Of a DNA stretch of 64,000 bases, positions 32,516-41,549 are shown piece after piece; within the stretch, counting starts at the first letter, position 1; the number at the start of each line of letters is the position of its first letter. Source of the DNA: Bimastos eiseni (Eukaryota > Annelida > Clitellata > Crassiclitellata > Lumbricidae); contig OY365819.1 in NCBI GenBank assembly GCA_959347315.1, positions 23,826,589 to 23,890,588 of the forward strand. Reading direction: 5' to 3'. The notes under the pieces are model-generated. The model searched no databases and was not told the DNA's origin. It was given only the letters and a program-made list of their open reading frames with translations. The position numbers were made by a program, and so were the translations under genes.

Positions 32516-33004
32516 ACCCTAATTTTTATCAATAATTCTGATAAAGAAACATCCACAAAAATGCTTCCTATGTACCAGATAAATGTACTAATGCGATCAT
32601 TTATTTTAAACGACACTTAATAATGTTCAATTGATATCAAGCATGACAAGAACAGAATTAGGACATGTTCGAATATTTAATTTTTTTAATCTCCACTTTA
32701 CAGAAATCAAAGACGTGCAGAGATGCGCATAGAGCGTTCCAGCAAAAATTGTTCCTATTCTCAAATTTACTGTTCCCCAAGTAGGTCCCTATAGGCAAGC
32801 TAAGAGGCGTCCTGTAACGCGCAAAAATATAATTGCAATGTAAGTGACAAGGATCCGTTAGTAAACAAACTGTGGCATGACGCAACTTCAGTGAAGCACG
32901 AATAACCATTAACCCTTACCCCTCCAATTATTATATCAAACACATTAAATATGGCCGCTCACAGCGGCCTTAGGAGAGGCAAGGGTTAAGACGAACGAAT
33001 TAAT

Positions 33005-33300
33005 TTAAATACAAGCAGAAAATGAATTCGAACTGTTGACGAGCGAGGCAAAGGAAGTTGTTATCGATCTAACTTCGCGACAGCTAGAAACGTTGTTGTT
33101 AGTCGCGTCGATGTTTGGGAATGAAAAATATGTTTCCAGATTGACAAGAGCCATCTCGTACTTTTTATCTTTATCGAACTGAATCAACGGATTGAATCGA
33201 TTCCTTATTCGCGAACTCTTATCATTCAATAATATGTAAAACGATGACTTTGGCTCTGTGTAACGAATGATCCTTTCGGTGTAGTCTGCAATCTTTTGTA
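33005..33300 (-). pseudogene. Polinton-associated conserved protein (fragment)
   Basis: The minus strand reads YEMALVNLETYFSFPNID preceded by a charged N-terminal part, and then loses similarity at about 33,120. I recognise this block as one often found next to the packaging ATPase in Polinton-like elements, where it is probably a virion component. Its start overlaps the ATPase 3' end in another frame. The C-terminal half is missing or scrambled. The function is not established here. Confidence 0.5.
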
Positions 33301-33317
33301 GAAGCGATTCCGTTTTT

Positions 33318-34018
33318 ATAATGTAAAAGATTTTTTTAATGAAATGTAGAATTCATCGAAATCGCATTTATACTTGCCGTTATTCTTATTACTAGTCTGA
33401 TCTATCACCACAAATCCATGAGGTTGCTTCCAGGCTGTTTCAAATAGTCTCTTGAGCTCATCCTTAGACATGTCTGTCTAGGTAGTTTGAAATAAATTTG
33501 AGCGAGGTAGAAGCAATCAACGTTGCTATGCCTTCCCTGGATGTAGTAGGTCTCACATTTTCTTTGCTTTTCTAACTGCAAATCATCAAAAATCATCAAG
33601 TTTTTCGTTTAACGATTCAAGTCTCTCGGACCTGGCACGTCTTCCGATGATTCAAAGAACTTACAGCAGATATAAGATTTGTTATACAAGTGCTTAGCCA
33701 TTGCCTCAACTACTAAGGCCGGCGGAACATTTAGTCTCACGGTCTCGTCTTGGCAATTGAATAGCCCGATGATGGATTCTTTCGGTATTTTTTCTTCAAA
33801 TGCTTGCTTGAGTATTTTATACTCTGAAAGAGAGATCATCCGAATACTTGCAGGTTGTCGTAGTCTAGCCATCCAGGTCTTAGAAGTAGGTTCAACAATA
33901 AAGTCGTCTTACCGCATCCAAACTTTCCTACGATTAACCCTCTTATACTTCTAGGTAAAAGAGGGTTATTGAATCTCTTAGATAATACGTCGTTCCACGA
34001 TAAATCTTTGACTTCCAT
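33318..34018 (-). pseudogene. FtsK/A32-like packaging ATPase (broken)
   Basis: The ATG at 34,018 opens a segment with a Walker A P-loop (GKFGCGKTT, near 33,925). A second segment in another frame covers 33,870-33,612. A third has the Walker B region (MMIFDDL near 33,590) followed by GRHSNVDCFYLAQ. The C-terminal part (33,455-33,320) is in yet another frame and ends at TAA near 33,318. At least three frame changes and a probable internal deletion near 33,470 separate them. The family uses ATP to package viral DNA into capsids. Inactive here. Confidence 0.75.
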
Positions 34019-34048
34019 TTTAAATATATCTAATTGTATTTAAAAAGG

Positions 34049-34559
34049 ATGTATTGCGTAAAGTGTAAAACTCGTACTGAAACTAAAAATATCCAGAATG
34101 TTACAACGAAGAGTGGAAGGTCAATGCTTAGAGGCACATGTGATATATGTGGAAAGACAGAGACACAATTCCTGATGTCTTCTGAAGGTGGTGATATAGT
34201 TGGATCTTTAAATTCGGTTACCAGCGGTATTAAGCTACCGTGGGCTAAATATCCAGGTGGGATGCACTTGCCGGGACATTACTGGTCCTGGTACTAGACT
34301 TGATTTGAGGTTGAATTCCGATGGAACTCCTAAGGATTGGTCGAAGCCCGTCAATAGAGTCGACAACGCTGCATACCATCACGATTTAGCCTACGACCAG
34401 CACTCGGATACAGCTTCTAGGTATGTCGCCGATAGAGTGATGGTTAATGAGTTGAATAATAGTCCTAATCCTAGCTTACGAGAGCGAATAGAAAGAAGTC
34501 TTGTGAAACCTATATTATCTACCAAGGCTAATCTCGGGTTAGGTTTGAAAAAAGCCTAA
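34049..34559 (+). pseudogene. Zinc-ribbon plus phospholipase A2-like virion protein (frameshifted)
   Basis: The ATG at 34,049 opens a short zinc-ribbon segment with two Cys pairs (YCVKC, CDIC). A glycine-rich linker leads to a phospholipase A2-like segment with the YHHDLAYD catalytic His-Asp region at about 34,375-34,400. The frame changes once near 34,278, just before the calcium-binding loop. The rest runs to TAA at 34,557. In parvoviruses and adintovirus-like elements such domains help breach membranes during infection. Start codons of this gene and the ATPase face away from each other with 30 bp between. Confidence 0.7.
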
Positions 34560-34563
34560 AATT

Positions 34564-35465
34564 ACAATGGACCGATGAGGAATTGCATAAACCCGTAGTA
34601 AGACGTTTTAGGAAGAGGAAGGTGTACGTTGGTGGTATAGATGAAATGTGGGCTGCCGATTTAGTCGATATGCAGAGTTTTGCTAAAGATAACGATGGCG
34701 TGAAATACTTACTAACCGTAATAGATGTGTTTTCCAAGTACGGTTGGATCGTGCCATTAAATGATAAGAGTGGAAAATCTACGGCTAGTGGCTTCGCGAA
34801 AATATTTGAGAGCGGTAGAAGACCAGGCAAGGTTTGGGTGGATAAAGGTAAAGAATTTTATAATAAAGACGTTAAGAAATTAGTCGAGTTGTATTCTACG
34901 GAGAATGAAGAAAAGTCGTGCGTTGTTGAGCGTTGGAATAGAACAATACATGAAAAAATGTTTAAGCATTTTACAGCTAATTCAACTAAACGATATATCG
35001 ATGCGTTGGATGAAATTGGTAGTAGTTTTACTGAAACTAGGCATTCTTCCATTAAAATGACACCCCCTAAAGCTAGTTTGAAAATGAATGAAAAGGTAGT
35101 TTGGATGAACTTATACGGTGATGAGATCTCGGAACCTATTATACCCAGGTTTTCGATCGGTGATAAAGTTAGAATAACGAAGAAAAAGAACATCTTTGAA
35201 AAAGGTTTTACACCGAGATGGACGGAAGAGATCTTCACAATTTCAAAGATTCAATACACGGATCCACCAACTTATAAGATCACTGATTATAATGATGAGG
35301 AAATAGAGGGCTCATTTTACTAACAGGAGCTACAAAAGACTACTCAAAAAATATTTAGAATAGAAAAAGTTATCAGGAAACGAGGAAACAAGTCGTTGGT
35401 AAAATGGCTTGGTTATGGCTTGAGTCATTTAATTCATGGATTGATAATGAAGACTTGGTGGCCAC
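34564..35465 (+). pseudogene. rve-type integrase with C-terminal chromodomain (stop and frameshift)
   Basis: A 246-codon open part (34,583-35,323) contains MWAADLVDMQSF (first catalytic Asp), TVIDVFSKYGW, WVDKGKEFYN (second Asp) and the Glu-containing VERWNRTIHEK. This completes a DDE core. TAA at 35,322-35,324 interrupts before a chromodomain-like segment (FRIEKVIRKRGNK, KWLGYG) that continues and then shifts frame near 35,410. Such integrases insert the element's DNA; chromodomains bias the target to certain chromatin. The N-terminal zinc-binding part is not visible. This is the best-preserved gene of the relic. Confidence 0.75.
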
Positions 35466-36589
35466 GTGATGACTCATCATCGAAACTAATGGAAATTCCC
35501 GTGACTTTTGACCTATTGGTGGACGTTTTGACCGGGGGCTTTGTGCATGAATTGTGGCTCATTATCAAAACTATTGGAAATTTCCTGGCGTTTACCAGGT
35601 CGAATAACAAATGTTGACCACTACATGTAGGTACTGGCAGTGGCTGCGATAGGAAGACATACCTCCTGCAATTAGGTAGGTGCAGTAGGCCCACCACCGA
35701 GGCAGCTCCTAGCAACTGAAGTTATCCAAAAACAAGATGCGCTAGAGTATTGGCAACCAGTAAATGCAGTTGGAAACATAACCCGCTCTAGAGATGCCAC
35801 CGATCCATCTCTCAAAACCCGCAATAAGCGCCAAATATGACCATGTTTGATGTAGAAGCGATAGTTAATGCAACTGGCAATGAAGGCATGAACTTGAGCA
35901 GCTGCGGTTCTGGGGGTTACACCGAGAGAGAAAACTTTTACTCACAAACGACGAAGCTTTCATCAGCAACGAGTGACATTGTTAACATGCTGAGCGAAGG
36001 TGAGTTCTTGGTCAGGAGTCGCTATTAAACCCCGAACGGAGGTGAAGAAAGTGAAGAGGGAATGTGTGTAGGGAGGGTAAACCGATCAAGTCAGATAAAA
36101 ATTTCAGTTGTGGATGAGATCAACCGCAGCCAGCTTGACGACATCCAGCCACCGAGGGAGTCTACACTACCGCACACTTCATTGAGCGGGCTGTAGCGAC
36201 CGCATTAGCCGCAGACGTGAACGTAAGCGTGGATGTTGTTTGCGAAAATTTGGTTTATTACTCCGCAACACAGGAGCCATCCTAATTCAGACGTCTAAAG
36301 GATGTATTATAATTAGCCTGGTACAGTGACATGGGAGTAACTAAATGGGGCGGGAGCACAAATGGGACAGTAGGCCATTGGAGCAAAATCGACCCAGATG
36401 CAACATTAATGCGCTCGTGATACTGGACGTTCCGTTCTGGAACCAGTCAAGTATTTGTATTTAAGCAAAATGTCACGAGACGATCTCAATGTAGTTCGAT
36501 ATAAATTCATTATCATAAGTAATTATTACCTTTATTATTATACAATAATAATATCAACTATTATCATAATGATTATGATTACTATAATT
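35466..36589. other. No recognisable gene
   Basis: Mixed sequence between the Polinton relic and the inverted CARD exon. Short open frames (35,396-35,617 and 35,837-36,028) have no recognisable motif. The TRADD-N-like and propeller exons expected for the inverted copy are not visible on the minus strand here. Confidence 0.6.
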
Positions 36590-36639
36590 TTAAAAAGCAT
36601 TTTGATTATAAGTCATATAATAAAATTTATGCTTTAAAC

Positions 36640-36972
36640 CTCCTCCTCCGTTTTCCATGACCCATGCCACTGTCTTCTGGTTGGTTTGTTGAAAACATTT
36701 GACGAAATTTGAAAACCTTTTGTCGTCCAAAGATCTCATAACGTAAAAGAGCTCGTCGTTTTTCTCTTTACTTGAACGCTGTCGTAGAATGAAGTTACTC
36801 TGCTCTTCCGTTATGCAGCTTAGAGACAACAGTGAATCAATAAACTCGTCATTTGGTCGAATATTTTCTAAGAAATAATATCTGTTGTTGCATGCAATTG
36901 CTGAAATTTTCTTAGTTTTTCCATAGAAATCTAACAGATAACAACAATTTCTACTCTTGAATGACATCATAG
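36640..36972 (-). CDS. CARD exon of the inverted partial gene copy
   Basis: The minus-strand exon starts after AACAAAG and ends GGAG|GTTTAA, phase 1 at both ends. It reads CNNRYYFLENIRPNDEFIDS, LSCITEEQSNFILRQR, NDELFYVMRSL and FQQTNQKTVAWVM, clearly paralogous to the CARD at 27,662-27,991. The frame is open throughout. The acceptor phase matches the F-box-like exon of this copy. Whether it is expressed is unknown, because no propeller exon follows in the window. Confidence 0.65.
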
Positions 36973-37289
36973 CTTTGTTACATCACAAAGTTTTTATCAT
37001 CAGAGAAACATTTTAAAGTAATCAGAATGTGCAGCCATGAAAGTAACACCAGATTAATCGCGGAGCTTCAGATTAGACAGAAATTATGAAATCGATTGAA
37101 CTATTTGATTCACAAAAACTTCTCGCCTTCAATTATTTGTTGTTTATTAATTTTTTAAATTGCAATAAGCTTATCATTTTCACTTGTATGCGCTTACTAT
37201 GGCTTTGCGATGAAGACTATATTATTTATTTACTTACCTAACTCAAAAATAACGTTCAATTCAAGATGAATATTAATGAAAATTATAAA

Positions 37290-37330
37290 TGTGATGATGA
37301 TCGTGATAAAAATAATAATAATAATAATAA
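37290..37330. repeat. (AAT)n microsatellite at LINE relic edge
   Basis: A short AAT tract immediately precedes a 5'-truncated LINE relic, suggesting insertion at or into a microsatellite. Confidence 0.7.
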
Positions 37331-38350
37331 TAATTTGCCGGTGAGAGATGGTGGTCTGGTAGTTCGTTGTGCATCTACGCTGGCACTTTCTGCCTTTCTG
37401 GCTTCTGCTGCTAGTACAAGCGAACTCCAGGCATGCATCCTACCAACAGAGTCTGCTGAGGAACCATATGAACTTGCGAGTTCAGCACTCAACGCTTGGA
37501 AGACCCTGACAGATGCAGAACCACCAACAGGAGCAGCGAGTCATCGCCAGAAAGAATGGGACCTCCGATTCACAGACAAGGCATGGAAAGGTCTGCTGGA
37601 TTCCAATAACAATCCATGAGACCGTGCTCGCCTGCTGGCCTCACGAGCACCTCATTCTGGAGACTGGATGCTAGCGCCCCCTGTGACTGCCCTAGGCCTG
37701 CGCCTCTCAAACGAGGATGTACGACTGGCAGCCGGGTTGAGGCTAGGAACGACGCTCTGCGAGCCACATTTGTGTCACCAATGTCAAGAGAGCGTCGACG
37801 CAAAAGGGCTCCATGGACTAATTTGTAGAAGAGACAGCGGGAAACATCAACGACATAGCATGTTGAACGATGTCATCTGGAGAGCTCTTGGCAGGGCGAA
37901 GATTCCAGCGCAAAAGGAACCTCTCGGCTTGGTAAGAGAAGTGGAAAGCGACCGGATGGCGTCACGCTCATTCCTTGGACACGTGGTCGATGTCTGGCAT
38001 GGGATGTGACAGTGCCCGACACCTACGCCAAGTCACATCTTGTCGACACATCTATCAGAGCTGGCGAAGCAGCCGAACGCGCAGCTAAGACGAAGAGGGC
38101 CAAGTATTCCACCATAACCAACACCCACGACTTCATAGCCCTCTCCTTGGAATCCGGCGGCGCTTGGAGCAGTGAAGGACTGCAGTTCATTTCAGAGTTG
38201 GGTAGTCGAACGAGTGCTGCAACCCACGATCCAATGGAGACGTCATTTCTGTTCCAACGTATCTCAGTTGTTCTTCAGCGTGGGAACGCAGCCTGCCTCT
38301 TCGGGACATTGCCAACACTCACTTAGCTCATCATGGGCGATAACAGCATA
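37331..38350 (+). pseudogene. Non-LTR retrotransposon 3' end, family X, copy 1
   Basis: The translation begins LPVRDGGLVVRCASTLALSA. After a stop at 37,617 and a frame change it continues with APHSGDWMLAPPVTALGLRL, ALGRAKIPAQKEPLGL and, near 38,245, SFLFQRISVVLQRGNAACL. This is the region C-terminal to the RT domain of a LINE without RNase H. The same family recurs at 44,700-45,360 (minus) and 51,191-52,645 (plus). The copy is 5'-truncated and ends in a (TAA)n tail. I cannot name the clade from sequence alone. Confidence 0.7.
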
Positions 38351-38359
38351 ATTTGAAAC

Positions 38360-38420
<61 letters not shown>

Positions 38421-38676
38421 GGCCAAGTATTCCACCATAACCAACACACACGACTTCGTAGCCCTCTCCTTGGAATCCGGCGGCGCTTGGAGCAGTGAAG
38501 GACTGCAGTTCATCTCAGAGTTGGGTAGTCGAACGAGTGCTGAAACCCACGATCCAATGGAGACGTCATTTCTGTTCCAACGTATCTCGGTTGCTCTTCA
38601 GCGTGGGAACGCCGCCTGCCTCTTCGGGACATTGCCACCACTCACTTAGCACGCCCACATGGGCGATAACAGCATA

Positions 38677-38742
<66 letters not shown>

Positions 38743-38790
38743 GAATAATAATGAAAATAGTAATGATAATGATAATAATAATAATAATAA
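38098..38790 (+). repeat. Tandem duplication of the LINE X 3' end with (TAA)n tails
   Basis: The terminal segment starting GGGCCAAGTATTCCACCATA at 38,098 is repeated from 38,420 with a few percent difference. Each copy is followed by a (TAA)n tract (38,365-38,418 and 38,680-38,790). It looks like a local duplication or a second tail-primed insertion in the same microsatellite. Confidence 0.8.
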
Positions 38791-39136
38791 GTATTATTGA
38801 GTAGGACTGGGCAGGTTTGTAATCGGGCACATAAAACAATTAGAGCTTTGTAGTTAATGATGAGTTGAGCATGTTGAGTTCAATATCCGGGAGATCCACA
38901 CAACAGAATAAGCACAGTGAAGGCCAGAAGAGACAAGTGAATGGCTTGCCACGTAATATTGGTCAAAGCCAATCTGCTGTGACGTTCTGCCCTGGTGTGA
39001 TACTCATAGAGGTCTTTTATATGCGGTCTTAAATACTTATATGCTGTCTGAAATACTTGAAGAAACCTGTTAGATGCTATCGCCACATTATGGTCAAGAT
39101 ACATTGTAGCTATAAGCCGATTTACCTGACACGTGA

Positions 39137-39750
39137 CGTTTTAGCGCAGCAGTTTTGACGCAGGACATTTTGGCGCAGGATGTTTTGGCGCAGGTTGTTT
39201 TGGCACAGATCTCTGATACAATACCAATGTATATTATGAATCGTATAAATATATTTTAATATATGGCAATCTACCACTTTAGTGTCGCAAACTATTCCCC
39301 ATGGCAATCAGGTTAAGCCTCGGGAGCGTCAGTAGTAGAAGAGGGATAGGTGAAACTAATCATGCTTAACTGGAAGCTGGATCAATGAAAATGATACAGC
39401 TGAACTGGGAGTTGGATTGACGAAAATAATCATGCCTAAATGGAAGCTAGATTGATGAAAGTAATTATGATGATATGGAATCTGGATTGAATTAAAAGAA
39501 TTATGTCTAAATAGAAGCTGGTGTGATGAAAATAGTGCCATTTAAATGGAAGCCGGATTTATGATAATATTGTGACTAAAAGGGGTCCACGACGAGTAGA
39601 ATTCTCATATCCATCTCGTCTGTATTTAAGTATGATACCTTTCAACATTCCAGTTCTCAGTTCAGAATAATTATTTTCATCGATCATTCTTCATATTACC
39701 TTATGTTGGGTCAGATATCTGCGTAAACCGTCCTGCGTCAAAACGTCCGG
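39137..39750. repeat. Fold-back element F2 with 15-nt arm repeats
   Basis: The left arm (39,137-39,206) has four to five units of a 15-mer such as TTTTGGCGCAGGATG. The right arm (39,721-39,750) is inverted (CCTGCGTCAAAACG). The interior holds about six degenerate 35-nt units (GGAAGCTGGATTGATGAAAA-type, 39,370-39,570) and inverted relics of them near 39,665. It is a non-coding fold-back element. Confidence 0.6.
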
Positions 39751-39837
39751 CTCCGGATTTCAGCAACCTGTACCCAAGAACAGCGTGTTTGCCATATACG
39801 GATATGCCTAGAATATTGAAATAAATATTCTGTAGGA

Positions 39838-40100
39838 GATGATGATGATAATGATGATGATGATGATGGCAGAGGATGATGACAGGATGGTGATGATGAT
39901 GCTGCTGCCACTCCTGATCATGACGATGGTGATGATGATGAAGACGATGATGATGATGACGATGATGATGATGACGATGATGATGATGACGATGATGATG
40001 ACGATGATCACAGAGGATGATGATGATGCTGCTGCTGCTGATGATGATGATGATTGATGATGATGATGATGATGAAGATGACGACGACGATGATGATGTA
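39838..40100. repeat. (GAT)n microsatellite
   Basis: Long GATGATGAT/GAC tract. Met-, Asp-, His- or Ser-rich reading frames through it are artefacts. Confidence 0.95.
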
Positions 40101-40314
40101 AATGAAGACGTTTTATTAAAATTGACAACGACATGATAGGGCACACTAATCATTTTGTATTTATTGATCTAAGAAACCTATTCAGGACACTGAAGTTTTC
40201 AGATTCTATTAAGAAATTTGATCCAAGTTATCGCTTGTGGTCGACGCAATGAAATGATATGAACTAATGAAAATATAATCTAAGTTTAGCAATTGTACTT
40301 GGAAGACATCTCAC

Positions 40315-40500
40315 TTTTCAGATAACGCCAGATTGCCTTCTTGAACCGTAATCTGGTTATTCTTCGATTGAAGCAAACGTCGACTGATATGAGACATCTG
40401 ATAACATCTTCGTCTCTCTGTTTTGTAGGTGAATTCAATATCCAATTTAGGTAAGACTTTTGTAAGATAATGTCCAACATTCCATCGGAAGATCGTGCAA
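40315..40500 (-). CDS. F-box-like exon of the inverted partial gene copy
   Basis: The minus-strand exon lies between GGATTTCAG and CTGAAAA|GTGAGA. It reads MLDIILQKSYLNWILN, then VDVCFNRRITRLRFKKAIW, nearly the same as exon 4 of the main gene. It is one base shorter (186 against 187 nt) because of a deletion near 40,480, which puts LPM and the rest in different frames. It lies 3.3 kb upstream of the inverted CARD exon in transcription order. The lesion suggests this copy is degenerating. Confidence 0.6.
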
Positions 40501-41370
40501 CTGAAATCCTAACAGATGCACATTGACAATGTATGATTATATTGGATGCTATGATAGTCATGTAAAGCTAAAATTAAATGACTGAAACTGAATAAATTAG
40601 CCTTGGGTAAATGTCAATTCATAGGCATTATTAATCAGTGTAATTAACAAGAGTTGCTTAGTCGCAGAATATTCAAAAGCACAACTTAACTTTTACCAGG
40701 TGGTTCCAGTTGACAGAGTAAAGTCACGCTATACTAGGCCAAGCTAGTTCAATGCTTGTACCTGATAAAATTTATACGATAAAATGGTTCTGTTTCTTGA
40801 ATTATTTACATATCTTGGCCAACCGTTTAACGAATGAACATCCACAATATTATGAGGTAGATAAATTACAACTCAACATTCTGATTGGACATAACAATTA
40901 TACTTAGGCCCTATTGCAAATAAGTTCTGATTGCGGTTGGTCTGCGTAGCCAATAAAATATAGCGAGTAAAGATGAGAGAAAACGGCGATGCCTCATTAA
41001 AAATATTAGAAATAAATAGATTGGCCTCAACTGAAGCACACGAATGTGTTTGTGATAAAACTGAATATGGGTCAAGTCAAAGAAAATTAAATATAATGGA
41101 CAGACATGATGCATGATGCATACGCCGAGCAAGGATAACATTTGAGTCTCTTTCTGATGATAATTTGTTGCGCATGCGAAATTGCATAGTAACTTGCGAC
41201 TTTCTCATAATTGGTAACAAATTTATTTCAAACTATGTCGAGTAAACAATGTGATAGACTAATTTGAATTCCGCTGTAATTTGTGTAGCGTATGTGAAAA
41301 ATCCAGCAGATTTATTGGATATATTGAAATACTTGTGTATTAACGTAATTATTGTTAATTCCTATCTGAC

Positions 41371-41519
41371 CTAGATACTGGATTCCAGTCGAAGACCGGA
41401 TTATGTTCACGATCCTTCCGGTGGAAAAGGCTTCTGAATTCTTGTCTCCTTTTAGTCTGATCAATTTTTGACACCTCGAACTTCTTATCTCCCGTTTTTT
41501 CGTGCATTTGGTAATCCAT
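41371..41519 (-). CDS. Possible 5' exon of the inverted copy
   Basis: GTGTTTCAG precedes ATG at 41,519. The frame reads MDYQMHEKTGDKKFEV, charged throughout, and ends RSLFHRKDREHNPVFDW...; AG|GTCAGA at 41,371 is a plausible donor. It is 149 nt, phase 2 at the end. No similarity to exon 1 or 2 of the main gene is obvious, and no SH3 exon is seen between this and 40,500. The assignment is weak and based on splice signals and orientation only. Confidence 0.3.
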
Positions 41520-41549
41520 CTGAAACACTGCTCAATTAAAATTACTTAA

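Larger units (their letters stand above)
33005..35470. mobile_element. Polinton (Maverick)/adintovirus-type relic
   Basis: Four linked viral-type genes sit in 2.4 kb. On the minus strand are a packaging ATPase and a companion protein. On the plus strand are a zinc-ribbon/phospholipase A2-like protein and an rve integrase with chromodomain. The combination is diagnostic for Polintons and the related animal adintoviruses. Every gene carries frameshifts or stops, and the major capsid, protease and type B DNA polymerase genes are not seen. I find no terminal inverted repeats, so element edges are unknown. The element lies tail-side of both the host gene (ends 32,515) and its inverted copy (CARD at 36,640-36,972). 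Confidence 0.8.

Noticed and set aside
39701..40153. Long His/Ser-rich and Met/Asp-rich frames
   Set aside because: They lie on a (GAT)n microsatellite; the antisense frames are equally open.
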